In this document: piece by piece, positions 41,711 to 50,590 of the stretch
Numbering within the stretch: position 1 is the first letter of the stretch
How the letters are laid out: each line of letters opens with the position of its first letter
Source of the DNA: Liopterus haemorrhoidalis
Lineage: Eukaryota; Arthropoda; Insecta; Coleoptera; Dytiscidae
Direction: 5' to 3'
Length of the DNA: 64,000 nt
Assembly: GCA_963971575.1 (NCBI GenBank)
Contig: OZ020618.1
Span: 48,622,509-48,686,508 of the forward strand
Made by a program: the position numbers and the translations under genes
Notes under the pieces: generated by a model
The model's input: the letters and a program-made list of their open reading frames with translations, nothing else
Told to the model about the DNA's origin: nothing
Databases searched by the model: none

Positions 41711-43702
41711 CTGTCTGTCTGTCTGTGTACACGTGCAGAGCAAATTCAGCTGAAAGGATTTTTATGAAACTTCATATTTAAGCTTCTGACATCAATGGAA
41801 CGAGTTGATCAACTTTTGGTAAAAATCGGTTGACTAAAAATGGGAGTTTACTCGTGTCGATTTTAAGATTTTTGTGAATATTTCATAACACATAACATTT
41901 CATAACAAATTACATGGAGAATGTTCTCCATAAAATCTACGCCAAGAATATAAATAAAAGTCTAAATATGTAAATACATAATAACAAAGTATATGAAAAA
42001 AGTTAAATAATACAAATAATAAATATTTCCAATGTACGACACTGAACATCTGTCAACTTGGACTAAAAACAATATTTTAACAGTGTAATAGGGATGACGA
42101 TCTAAACCAATCCGAAGCAAGGACAAACAGCTCCTATCTTCTTACACATATTTTTCTACTTTGAAATAGACCATAGTACAAAAATTATTTTTAATACGAA
42201 AACAAATATTTTCAGTTCTATGCATTTTTTCAATTCGATGAATATTTGAGGAGTTAAGTGGAGACATCCTAAAACTTAACTTTTGAAATATTTAATTTAT
42301 TATTGACTTAACAGCAGAAACCCACATAATGAAAATTATTTATAATATGAAAACAAAACCTTTCCTGTTCTATGTAATTTTTTAGTTGGGTGAATATTTG
42401 AGTAGTTAAGGCGGCGCACGACCCTAAAGTTCTCAATAGTTTCTTATACAAAACTAATAATCGGAAATAAAATTAATAACAATCTATATATCAAAATTTG
42501 CAGCGAATTTTTATCTATCTAATAGGATATTTTTAACTGTAGAAAAAACTGTAATGTAATTGTAAATAAGCAAATTGCATTATAGACGCCATCTTGTAAA
42601 CCAATTGACGCATATTTGCGTACGATGCGGCAAATTGTAGCTAAAGTTTCATTCTACAAATATGTTTATAGCTATTTTGTTCTATTGTGAAAACTACTTA
42701 TAGTTATTATACTTGGTAGTCTATTTTTGCCGCCATCTTGAATCTGCCGCGGTTTTCAAAATAGGTGTTACAAGAAAAATGATTTAATCTTCGTAAAGAA
42801 TACGTGTACCAAGTGGCATTCCATTATCATCAAGTATAATATTTTTCCACGAAGGTTCTAAACTATAAGGAATCAAGTCGAAAAAAATGTTGACGTATTA
42901 TTTGAACATTTCTACACAAAACTATATAAATATATAAGTTATTCAAAACCCACAAATAGATTTAAAAAATTACAGAACAATATCGCTGATGTCTATTTTT
43001 AAGTTATTGAGCGATAATATTTTTACAATAAATGTTTATACAATTATAAATATCTTATTAGATAGATAAAAATTCGGTGCGAAATTTGATGTATAGATTG
43101 ATACTAATTTTATTTTAGATTTTTAGTTTTGTATAAGAAATTAGTAACCACTAGGGGTTATACGCAGCCTTAAGAGGGACACTCTAAAACTAAACTTCTG
43201 AAATATTTATTATTGACTTAATAGAAAAATAAATATGACAAAAATTGAATAAAAAAAGAAAAAAATTGTTTTTGTCCTACGTATTTTTTCAATTGAATTC
43301 ATATTTGGGAAGTTACTAAAAGACAAGGAAACAAATATTTTCTGTTTAGTGTAGTTTTTAATAAGGGGATATTTGGGGGGCTATAGAAAGCGCAACTTAT
43401 AAACTTTAAATAACTCACTTATTATTGGCTTAAAATAAAACATATGTATTTCAAAAACTGTTTCAAGTAAATAAACATGTTTTTTTTAATTAATTTTTTA
43501 TTAAATGAATATTTGGGGAGCTATTGGCAATCACTTAGAATAAATATTGCCATAATCTCGAATAAAGTACGAGATCCCCTGCTAGTGTATATAAAATGTG
43601 TTTATTTAAATGAGAATATAGTGCTTGAGAAAATATTTTCATACCTGTTATTGCGTTGATAAACAAACCAACAAAAAATAGAAAAACTAGTCTGCAGCCC
43701 AT
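27706..43702 (-). CDS. secreted S1 serine protease, chymotrypsin fold, copy 4 (complete, 259 aa, 16 kb gene)
   Basis: Exons: 43645-43702, 41247-41320, 40564-40655, 39690-39828, 35367-35486, 31524-31670, 27706-27855; GT..AG throughout, no internal stop. Signal peptide [20 protein letters not shown], activation at KER29|VIGG, His70 (LTAAHC), Asp116 (PNDIAIL), Ser213 (GDSGGPL). Lys207 occupies the trypsin Asp189 position (GNQKPCLGDSGGP). Unlike copy 2, residues 214-216 read SQT instead of SFG, so the pocket wall is also altered and substrate access may differ. Expression could be as a secreted gut protease; the substrate is unknown. Introns hold Harbinger-like, hAT, Tc1, DD41D and piggyBac-like elements, which explains the gene's 16-kb length. 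Confidence 0.92.
27924..29197. mobile_element. PIF/Harbinger-like MITE (1.27 kb, TTA target)
   Basis: Inverted ends TGCCGGGTTGACATTGGTA and TACCAATGTAAACCCGGCA, continuing through AGTAACAGAGCTAGTAACTA; flanks TTA (27921-27923, 29198-29200). The interior near both ends is rich in CTAGT/ACTAG. A HINE-like terminus (ATACTTACAAAACCCT) is embedded at about 28335-28385. No transposase is recognised. In the last intron of protease copy 4. Confidence 0.65.
29200..30290. other. intron 6 of protease copy 4, no gene seen
   Basis: AT-rich unique-looking sequence with no supported ORF, RNA gene or element end. A short GACCCAGAAACCGAGC stretch near 29300 may be old repeat debris. Confidence 0.35.
30290..31490. 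repeat. TATCGATA-rich element with a large internal inverted repeat
   Basis: Both ends carry TATCGATA-type motifs (AAAGTATCGATATTTGG at the left; GGTATCGTATCAATAGTATC, then CGGAACATCC, at the right), reminiscent of some hAT termini. Inside, 30604-30755 and 30838-30985 are inverted copies of one another (for example GATCGGAAATCCCTTCGTAA against TTACGAAGGGATTTCCGATC) separated by about 85 bp. No coding potential found. Confidence 0.5.
31735..32160 (+). pseudogene. LINE reverse transcriptase C-terminal fragment
   Basis: Plus frame: [18 protein letters not shown], then [49 protein letters not shown]. The pattern (IQN.C.RF..FIHKL...SYL..KL...[10 protein letters not shown]) is that of the C-terminal part of jockey/CR1-type ORF2. 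It has stops and lacks the catalytic domain. In intron 5 of protease copy 4. Confidence 0.6.
32208..33275 (-). mobile_element. hAT element, internally deleted, transposase fragment
   Basis: Ends CAGGGGTCGGTAACC and GTTGCCGATCCCTG; flanks TACTAGGT and TCCTAGGT (7 of 8 identical). The minus ORF 32577-32924 contains [20 protein letters not shown] and [20 protein letters not shown], resembling the middle of hAT transposases of the GTF2IRD2/EPM2AIP1 type. No BED finger or C-terminal dimerisation region. Confidence 0.75.
33354..34738 (+). mobile_element. Tc1-like (DD34E) element, inactive
   Basis: TIRs CAGTCATTTGCAAAATTTTA and the inverse, flanked by TA, with AAGACCACC next. Transposase: MGK-stop at 33563-33574, then [23 protein letters not shown] region, [12 protein letters not shown], and [20 protein letters not shown]. 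Stops and frame breaks at codon 4, about 33920, 34142 and 34273 make it a pseudogene. In intron 5 of protease copy 4. Confidence 0.85.
34865..35260 (-). pseudogene. mariner (DD34D) transposase C-terminal fragment
   Basis: Minus strand reads [20 protein letters not shown] (second catalytic site, D to N), then in another frame [16 protein letters not shown] (the SPDLAPxDxxLF motif), then [19 protein letters not shown]. Degraded; no TIRs seen. It lies just downstream (minus sense) of exon 5 of protease copy 4. Confidence 0.6.
35645..36035 (+). pseudogene. Harbinger-like remnant with palindromic CTCGCGAG leader
   Basis: 35645-35830 contains many self-complementary motifs (CTCGCGAGAGTAACTCTCG and others) bounded by two TGTCCACTTGA copies. 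Just after it, plus frames give [20 protein letters not shown] and [19 protein letters not shown], similar to the N-terminus of PIF/Harbinger nucleases (W...RR..GAFN). Short and broken. Confidence 0.4.
36040..36620. other. AT-rich intron sequence and MITE half, no gene
   Basis: No coding or RNA gene seen. From about 36545 to 36630 it matches 53450-53570, a small element with GTAACNNTACTAC-type motifs; the other half of that element resumes at 37915 after the DD41D insertion. Confidence 0.4.
36630..37914 (+). mobile_element. DD41D (rosa-like) element, second lineage, nearly intact
   Basis: TIRs GTGTTTTTTTTAGAGGTATA and the inverse, continuing GAACTTTAA. Inserted into a small MITE (36545-36630 plus 37915-37968; undisrupted relative at 53450-53610). 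It encodes a nearly complete transposase (36738-37810). Confidence 0.85.
36738..37810 (+). pseudogene. DD41D transposase with a single frameshift
   Basis: Starts [20 protein letters not shown]; after [14 protein letters not shown] a small deletion near 36892-36907 shifts the frame; it resumes [20 protein letters not shown] and stays open to the stop at 37808-37810. Catalytic residues: [43 protein letters not shown]. Counting from the second Asp to the third gives 41 residues between them, hence DD41D. The single lesion suggests a young insertion. In intron 4 of protease copy 4. Confidence 0.85.
37974..39624 (+). mobile_element. Tc1-like (DD34E) element with long TIRs
   Basis: TA-flanked ends CAGTTACGGTCAAAATAATA and its inverse; similarity continues inward for roughly 200 bp, with a second internal TTGGTCAAAATAATAAATAC motif. 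Transposase pieces: 38544-38876 ([30 protein letters not shown]) and 38941-39228 ([26 protein letters not shown]); 34 residues separate the second and third catalytic residues. A frame break near 38870 separates the two halves. In intron 4 of protease copy 4. Confidence 0.85.
39865..40534. mobile_element. 670-bp MITE with GGGTACATTCGA ends
   Basis: Inverted ends GGGTACATTCGA and TCGAATGTACCC flanked by TGT on both sides; GAGCG/CGCTC motifs cluster next to each end. Non-coding; between exons 3 and 4 of protease copy 4. Confidence 0.6.
41400..41900. repeat. repeat with (TCTG)n microsatellite, different family from the HINE-like copies
   Basis: 41636-41724 is TCTG-rich (with TCCG variants). Flanks (TATCCACGAATTGAGGTCC; CAGAGCAAATTCAGCTG) do not match H1-H6. 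Probably another microsatellite-bearing element; boundaries unclear. Spurious frames across it are not genes. Confidence 0.45.
42180..43560. repeat. degenerate tandem repeat (about 165-180 bp unit) in intron 1 of protease copy 4
   Basis: The block GAATATTTGRGGAGTTA, AAAACTTAACTTTTGAAATA, TTATTGACTTAA, AAACAAATATTTTCTGTT recurs about four times with decay (near 42240, 42395, 43310 and 43500). The array is split by the piggyBac-like MITE. A single related unit occurs inverted near 4820-4900 in intron 1 of protease copy 1, so the unit may be ancestral intron sequence. Confidence 0.55.
42410..43169. mobile_element. piggyBac-like MITE, copy 2 (760 bp, exact TTAA duplication)
   Basis: TTAA|GGCGGCGCACGACC ... 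ATACGCAGCC|TTAA (TTAA at 42406-42409 and 43170-43173). Close relative of 2704-3465. Non-coding. Confidence 0.8.
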
Positions 43703-43739
43703 TTTCTTTAACTTTTAACAAATATTAGGCAACACCAGG

Positions 43740-43822
43740 CTTTATATAATAAATTTGAAACAGTTTAATTATAATCTTCACTAATTGTTAGTCATTTATA
43801 TTTATTAAACGTACTTTGATAA
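43740..43822 (-). promoter_or_regulatory. core and proximal promoter of protease copy 4
   Basis: TATATAAAGCC (TATA 43740-43748) about 40 bp before the ATG, then a region conserved with copy 2 (AACTGTTTCA, ATAAATGACTAAC, TTATCAAAG). The leader sequence TGTTAAAAGTTAAAGAAAATG-like is also shared, differing at few bases. Confidence 0.55.
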
Positions 43823-44139
43823 AAAAAAAATATTACTTTCTTTTTTCAAATTGTAAAAAGTCCAAGGTAAATACAATTAGAATGAAAAATAGAAGAAAGC
43901 ATGGAAATGTAGTTTTCTTGTCGCTGAACGTCCTCTCAAATACCCTATATTTGGCGAATTTTCCCCGTCTTTGGCAACACTGATTGAACGACTTCAGTAC
44001 TCTTAATATACTTCGTTTGATAAGGTGCCCATATGATACAACCATATTCAAGAGTTGGTCTGATAAGGGTTTAAATAAGGTAACGTATGTTTGACATTTA
44101 CGAAAGCCTTTTTTGAGGCGAAGTATAAACCCGATTTTT

Positions 44140-44186
44140 AGGGTTTTGTAGGTATGACCAAAAAATCCTTATACCGTCATTTTGTC

Positions 44187-44260
<74 letters not shown>

Positions 44261-45240
44261 TCGGTAAAAATTGTAGCCAAACGGCTAAACCTAGAGAGTT
44301 GAAATTTGGCATGCTTATACAACTCTTTGACCCGCACATAGAAAAAATACTAAAACATCTCAAAAACATATCCCCCTAAAAATATAAACAAATATGTGCT
44401 CATCGAGAAAAAAAATATTTTTTTATAATTCTGAGTAGGGTATCAAATGAAAGCCCTTGGTACGTGGATTAACGATCAAATTTTTATTTTTGCAAAATAA
44501 ATTATTTTGAAACGATTTTTGACAAAATTGTGCGAAAATTTTTTTGTCCCACACCCTGTAGCCCAGATGGTTTAAACTAAAAATCTGAAAAAATTCTAAG
44601 TAATGTACATTGTTGTGAACCGGAATAGTTCAACAGGAATTTTTGATCAGATTAGGTTTTTGGAAAAAAACGCATTTTTTGTGATTTTTGGCTAATAATG
44701 TACACAAGTTATAGCTTTGTAACACGCCACACTGGAACGTGCGTGCTGGTCTAGTGGTATTTCACGTTGATTTTTCATCCAAGTAACCCGATCCAAAAGG
44801 GATCGAACCCTGGGAGAAGAGACTAAATTATTTTTTTTTTTTTTTAATTTTTCTATTGTTTAAATTATTTTTTCAAAATTCTAATTATATTTTGGCAAAT
44901 ATTGCATATAATTTTTAAAAGCGTAAATTTAATAGCCAGTGGAAATTGTTTAAATTATAATTTAATTCTGTTTCAATGTACACGAAATCAGAGGGGCGGA
45001 ACTTATAACAACCAATGGAAGCCATAGGCGCAATTTTTAAAATTCTTAATGAACCTTGGTATATAAAAAAAAATACTGCACATATTTAGAAACCTAAATA
45101 ATGGTATTAAGCGTTCGAATTAAAATTAACAAAGAAAATATTTTAATATAAAATTTGTTTTCGCATCCAAAATAATCATCATTCACTTACTAAATACCTG
45201 CAAAACCCTGAAATGTGTGAAAATTCACACTTCACATCAA
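44140..45240 (+). mobile_element. HINE-like element, copy H4 (insertion into LINE)
   Basis: Begins AGGGTTTTGTAGGTATGACC, (TCTG)n at 44187-44260 (about 19 units), the GGCATGCTTATACAAC block, tRNA-like cassette 44740-44823, inverted sub-terminal ACCTGCAAAACCCT, hairpin GTGTGAAAATTCACAC and TTCACATCAA. The host LINE codons AAAGCTTTT-A..A-ATCGGG on either side show entry into an A/T tract, compatible with the T-T target of Helentrons. Confidence 0.7.
44740..44823 (+). ncRNA. tRNA-like cassette in H4
   Basis: A-box TGGTCTAGTGG (44747-44757, full consensus), B-box-like GGATCGAACCC (44800-44810), and a run of about 15 T starting near 44829 that could end Pol III transcription. The cassette is in the sense of the element. 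Confidence 0.55.
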
Positions 45241-45734
45241 TTTTTTTAAAAGCTTTGTTTACAATATCTTTACTATGATGTTGGAATGTTATTTCTGAGT
45301 CAAAGAACAGCCCAAGGATATTAATATTTTCTGTTCGTGGAATATTGTGGCCATTCATGGTATAATTATACTGTATGACATTTCGCTTTCTGGTGTAATT
45401 AAATTTTGCAAATATGATTCGAAACAGGTACATATTCGTGGTGTTACTCCGAAATCCTTTAAAGTTTTAATCAGAGTTCCATGCTTTATTTTATCAAAGG
45501 CTTTCGTCATGTCAAGATACAAAGCATCAACATGAACTCCTTCATCAAGACAATTAGCGTTATCTACAATAGATATTAAATTTTAGGAGATTATACATTT
45601 TTAAGCCTTAATACTACAAATACAAGCATCCGGAATTCACGAAATACGTGACACTCGAAATACGTGAACTCCATTGTGACAGAGGACGAAACATGGCTTT
45701 ATTATTATGATGTGCTATCAAAGTCAAAAAAAAA

Positions 45735-46727
45735 TTGATGTGAAGTGTGAATTTTCACACATTTCAGGGTTTTGCAGGTATCTAGTAAGTGAATGATGAT
45801 TATTTGGGGTGCCAAAACAAATTTTGTGACAAAATATTTTTTTATGAATTTTAATTCGAATGCCTATTACCATTATTTAAGTTTTTAAAGATGTGCAGTA
45901 TTTTTTTTTTTATATATCAAGGTTCATTAAGATTTTGAAAATTGCGCCTATTGCTTCCATTGGTTGTTTTTAGTCATAGCTCCTCCCCTTTGATTTCGTG
46001 TACATTCAAATATATAATTAAATTATAATTTCAACAATTTCCACTGGTTATTAAATTTACGCTATTAAAAATTAAATGCAACAATTGCCAAAATATAATT
46101 AAAATTTTGAAAAAATAATTTAAACAATATAAAAATGCAAAAAATAAATAAAAAATAATATTGTCTCCTCACGTAGGACTCGAACATGAGTCCGATTACG
46201 AATTCTTGGACAGAACGCAAGTATCTTAGCCACAGCACCAAGAAACACGTTACTGTTTAGCGTATTATATAACTATAAGTTGTCAACATTATTAGCAAAA
46301 AAACAGAAAAAATGCTTTTTTTTCCAAAAACATAATCTGATCAAAAATTCCTGTTGAACTATTCCGGTTCACACCAATGTACATTACTTAGAATTTTTTC
46401 AGATTTTTAGTTTAAACCATCTGGGCTACAGGGTGTGGGACAAATTTTTTTTTGCACAATATTGGCAAAAATCGCTTCAAAATAATTTTTTTTGGAAAAA
46501 TAAAAATTTGATCGTTAATCCACGTACCAAGGGCTTTCATTTGATACCCTACTCAGAATTAAAAAAAAATATTTTTTTTTTTCGATGAGCACATATTTGT
46601 TTATATTTTTAGGGGGATATGTTTTTTAGATGTTTTGGTATTTTTCCTATGTGCGGGTCAACGAGTTGTATAAGCATGCCAAATTTCAACTCTCTAGGTT
46701 TAGCCGTTCGGCTACAATTTTTACCGA

Positions 46728-46773
<46 letters not shown>

Positions 46774-46820
46774 GACAAAATGACGGTATAAGGGTTTTTT
46801 GGTCATACCTACAAAACCCT
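45735..46820 (-). mobile_element. HINE-like element, copy H5
   Basis: Same architecture as H4 in the opposite orientation; (CAGA)n at about 46729-46771 (about 10 units); tRNA-like cassette 46163-46248. Ends at ATACCTACAAAACCCT on the plus strand. Confidence 0.7.
46163..46248 (-). ncRNA. tRNA-like cassette in H5
   Basis: Minus strand: A-box-like TGGTGCTGTGG (one mismatch), B-box TGTTCGAGTCC (10 of 11 consensus positions), then T-rich sequence. Sequence differs from H4 and H6 between the boxes. Confidence 0.55.
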
Positions 46821-46909
46821 AACAAGGTATGGTTTTTTGAAGACGAATAATATCCAACCGCGGTAAAACATTTGAAAATCAAAAAATCAAAAAGTGTAAA
46901 TATCGGATA

Positions 46910-47650
46910 CCTCACTCGTACTAGGACTAACGCTAGACAAAAACAATAACTGGACGGACCACATCGATAAACTGTGTAGAAGGTTGTGCTCATGTTTATT
47001 CCTCCTAAGTTCGTTGAAACTGAATTGTAGCATCAAAGTGTTAAAGAATGTATACTTTTCATGCTTCCACTCACATTTAAAGTACAATATTATCCACTGG
47101 GGCCAATCGACTAATTGCAAACAAGTATTTCGTCTCCAAAAGTCAGCAATACGAGTCCTTCAATCGCTGAACTCCAGAGACTCATGCAAGAAATATTTCA
47201 CCCAACTTAACATATTAACTCAACCAGCAGAATATATTCTATCTCTTTGTATGTTCGTCTACAAAAACAAACAACTGTTCCTAAAAATCGAACATTCCCA
47301 TTACACAAGGAACAAAGATGCACTAGTCCCAAGGCCACACAATTTAACCTGTTACCAAAGAGGTGCCCATTTCAATTACTGTAAATACTATAATGCGCTT
47401 CCTGATGAAATAAAGTTGTCAAAAAATGCACTCATCTTCAAGACCAATGTTAAAAAATACCTAATTGAAAGAGAATTGTATGACGTTAAGGATTTTTTTT
47501 AGATAATTTCCATATTTATTGTTTATTACTGTTTATTCATTTATTTTTTTCAATGTCCATATCTCTAATTTTTTAAATAGTTTCTTATATTATTATGTAT
47601 TGACTTTCTTTTCATGTCGTTGTTCTTGACGAGAAATGTAGGAGGAAATA
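46910..47650 (+). pseudogene. LINE ORF2 C-terminal fragment with 3' UTR
   Basis: Frame from about 46919: LGLTLDKNNNWTDHIDKLCR, then 46984-47502 open, with FHSHLKYNIIHWGQSTNCKQ, VFRLQKSAIRVLQSLNSRDS, HYTRNKDALVPRPHNLTCYQ and a stop. This is the thumb/C-terminal part of a CR1/jockey-type RT protein (172 codons open). A polyadenylation-type AATAAA near 47648 ends it. 5'-truncated, no catalytic domain. Confidence 0.75.
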
Positions 47651-47654
47651 AAAA

Positions 47655-47871
47655 TTCTTGAATACTCGTCAAATGTTTATTTATAAAATATCAAGAGACG
47701 TTTCGACTGGTAAATCCAGTCATCCTCAGTCTAGAGTACGTAATATTTTACAAAAGTATATTCTTATAAAAAAATATACGGAAATGAAAAACCATTCCAA
47801 ACACATTCAGAGTAGACATAGCAATATAGAACAGGACGGCTCGAGAATGTCTGGTCGTTTTGATAAACGAC

Positions 47872-47909
<38 letters not shown>

Positions 47910-47910
47910 G
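47655..47910. repeat. retroelement tail with stem-loop, then (TA)n tract
   Basis: Minus strand contains GATGACTGGATTTACCAGTC followed by GAAACGTC, a Penelope/LINE-tail type stem followed by GAAA. 47876-47906 is a (TA)n microsatellite. No gene. Confidence 0.4.
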
Positions 47911-48690
47911 GTATTAACCATTACAAATAGAAATAGAAAAATCAGAAATAAAATGACGTACAATACAATACAATTTACAATATTTTTTCATCTCATTTCT
48001 TTCTTCCTCGAGTGTCCCTCTCTTTCTTCCAATTCTCATTCTGGTTTCCCTCTCCGATCTCCTACCTTCTTACCTCCAGTTCTCTCGCCCATATTTCTCC
48101 CTTGTTTCCTCACTCATTAGTTCCTTTATCTTTTCCTCCCAGACTGCCATCTTCTTGCAACTCTTCGCTAAATGCCTTATCGTTTCCTCTTTTCTCTTAC
48201 ACATTCTACAGATCTTGTCCTCTGCCTTTGCCCAGTACCTGTTGTTCATCTCTTCGTTGTCGCATCTTAACCTCGCTAACCTCCTGACTCGACCCCCGAT
48301 CATCCTCTTTTCCCCTTAAAGTATCTCTTTATATCTTTTCACACTCAGCAATTTGTCTATTCTGTCTGCTCCATAGAGGAGTTTCTTAATTATAATTTTA
48401 AAATTTCACAATTTTTATCTTTATTTTTTTGTATTTTATCTTCATTTTTTGTTGACTGACTTAAAACATGTACATGTATCTAGGTCAATAAAGTTTATTA
48501 TTTATTTATTAATTTATTTACTGATCTTTCTCTTTTCCCCTTCAAATATAACGGTATTGCAATCACACATATCTCTTTATATCTTTTCACACTCCGCAGT
48601 TTGTCTATTCTGTCTGTACTTTCCTGTTCCTGTACCTCCTTATCCCTCCTTCTCAATTCTTCTAGGCTATATTATCACAATTATGGTATA
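47910..48690 (-). pseudogene. non-LTR family Y fragments, including CCHC-like motif
   Basis: Minus 48070-48303: RRLARLRCDNEEMNNRYW, ICRMCKRKEETIRHLAKSCK, MAVWEEKIKELM. The CxxC..H....C pattern is the zinc motif at the end of some LINE ORF2 proteins. A second piece at about 48530-48665 repeats adjacent coding sequence; between them lies another retroelement tail (AATAAAGTTTATTATTTATT near 48490). Highly similar to 63729-63959. Confidence 0.6.
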
Positions 48691-49280
48691 ATTGTGTTCT
48701 AATGTCCCAATTCTTTGAGCGGCCTTTAGGCTGTGTAGGTCGAGGTTGCTGACGTACGGTTTTGGGAAAGAATGTGTAGAGTGTTGCGTGTTTGCCAACA
48801 TAAGTGTTGAACTGCATTCTAATGTGTTGATAAATATTATTCAATTGTGCTGACTATGGTCTTTAATTGCTGCCAACAATTACACAAATGAATAATGTTT
48901 CCAAAACAATTGAGGTAAGACCTGACGTCATAGTGTCCTGGTTAACAGTTATAAAATAGTATTAGGGAATAGTCAGGGTAGTTAAGTAGTAGTCATTCTT
49001 GTGACCAGTCATCAGCCCGCATCACGCTACCCAAGGATCAGCCCAGCTGTTGAAGTCACCAAGACGAGATGTGAGTGTTGTCTACAGGGCTTCTCCACGT
49101 GTTCGCCTCGTGCGGATACCTGGGGTGGTTCGACCGATCCTAGAGAAGCCGGGGCAAGAACGAGACGAACATCAGCTTCTAAACGGACAACACCAGCAGC
49201 CATTTTGACCAACAGATGTAGTCTATTATATAATAAATTTTGTAGAAAGGATTACGTTCTTGACTTCACCACGTGACAAT
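48690..49280. other. unassigned stretch, GC-richer, possibly LTR-like
   Basis: 48990-49210 is noticeably GC-richer than its surroundings and ends with an AATAAATTTTGTAG stretch and CCACGTGACA. It could be a solo LTR, but no matching second copy or TG..CA pair could be proven. No supported gene; the frames 49001-49276 and 49027-49212 overlap on opposite strands and show no known motif. Confidence 0.3.
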
Positions 49281-49281
49281 A

Positions 49282-50590
49282 CAAGGTGTCTCAAAAGAAA
49301 TTTTATATTTAGTGGATCGATTAAAAAAAAAGTAAGCCGTATACAGAAAAAATGTTTATTAATTATTAAAATACACTTTTTGGGGATTTATTTCTTAAAA
49401 ATAATATCGTCTAAATGTAGACCCTCGCGTTCTCGGCACTCATTTAATCGAACAGTAAAATTACTTATGACGTCTCGGCAGGTGGACTCAGGGATGGCTG
49501 CCATTTCGTGACGGATATTTTCTTTGAAATGCGCCAGTGAAGTCGGTTTATTGGCGTAAACTTTAGATTTAAGATAACCCCATAGGAAAAAGTCCATAGG
49601 GGTTAAACCTGGACTGCGTGGAGGCCAATTTATGTCACCTCTCCGGGAGATCAATTTGCCTGAGAAAATTTCACGAACGCGTGGCAGAGACATATTGGAC
49701 GTGTGTGAAGTTGCCCCGTCCTGTTGGAACCATGTTCTTTGGTTATAGCCAGGAAAGTTTTGCAGTTCAGGTACCAAGAAGTTGTCTAACATCTCCACAT
49801 AACGCTCTGAATTCACTGTAACTGCACGCCCCCTTTCGTCTTCAAAAAAGTAAGGGCCGATAATTCCTCGCGCCGACATCGCAGCCCATACGGTCACTTT
49901 AGGCGAATGTAGGGGTTTCTGATGTTTGCGTTTCGGATTCGTTGCACTCCAGTAGCGGCAGTTCTGCTTATTTACGTGGCCATTAAGATGAAAATGAGCT
50001 TCATCCGAAAACAAAATGTTGGTAAACGTTGAAAATCGCTCAATCACCTGATTTACGAAATTAAGCCTCTGACTGGCATCTTGGGGCTTTAATTCTTGCA
50101 CCAATTGAATTTTGTAGGGGTGCAGCTTTAGGTCTTTGTGCATAATGCGATGTAATGATGATCTATGCCCATTTAAAGTACTTGCGCGCTTCCGAATTGA
50201 AAGGTTCGGGTCGTCACGAACAGACTGATTAACATTCTCCACGTTTTCTACCGTTCTTGATGACCTAGGTCGCCCGGATTTTGATTTATCCAGCGTTGTA
50301 CCAGTCTCTTCAAACTTTTTAACCCAATGTCGAATGAGAGGAATGCTTGGCGCATCATTTAAGTGGCGAAAACCTCGAATACTGCAGAATTTTCTACGCG
50401 CTACAGTCCCCGAATCACCGTTTTTTAAAACTCTCGCACGCATAACGCGCGGTCTGCTCCCGAGAAACACTCCATAGCGACTGAATTCCCAAGAGCCAGG
50501 CTACCGATTGACATAACCCCCGCGCCCCTCGGATATGTTGCGTTCACGCAGTAAGCTAAATAAATATAAAATTTCTTTTGAGACACCTTG
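49282..50590 (-). mobile_element. DD41D (rosa-like) element, full length (1.31 kb)
   Basis: TA-flanked TIRs CAAGGTGTCTCAAAAGAAAT and inverse. Same family as 26382-27298, which is its deletion derivative. It contains the transposase at 49388-50470. Confidence 0.9.
49388..50470 (-). pseudogene. DD41D transposase, long open frame with a lesion at the N-terminus
   Basis: Open for about 345 codons. HTH region (IRHWVKKFEETGTTLDKSKS, GRPRSSRTVENV), then [20 protein letters not shown] (first Asp), [12 protein letters not shown] (second Asp) and SPGLTPMDFFLWGYLKSKVY (third Asp); 41 residues lie between the second and third. Compared with the 26382-27298 copy, one base is missing near 50428 (GTTTTTTAAAAC for GTTTTTGTAAAAC), so the natural start MECFSGADRALC is out of frame. 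Otherwise intact. Ends EGLHLDDIIFKK. Confidence 0.85.

Larger units (their letters stand above)
43940..45600 (-). pseudogene. jockey/CR1-like LINE RT, interrupted by HINE-like copy H4
   Basis: Minus strand upstream of the insertion: LYLDMTKAFDKIKHGTLIKT, LKDFGVTPR, then NILGLFFDSEITFQH and DIVNKAFKK. After the insertion it continues GFILRLKKAF and TLIRPTLEYGCIIWAPYQTK. The YADD region is missing (internal deletion). The coding sense continues across H4, which fixes the insertion point. Confidence 0.7.

Noticed and set aside
44740..44823. Functional tRNA gene
   Set aside because: A- and B-box-like motifs are present but no acceptor stem or clear anticodon arm can be folded; the sequence sits inside a repeat.
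49001..49276. 91-codon plus frame in the GC-richer stretch
   Set aside because: No homology I can recognise, an overlapping antisense frame and no splice or start context; more likely LTR or repeat sequence.
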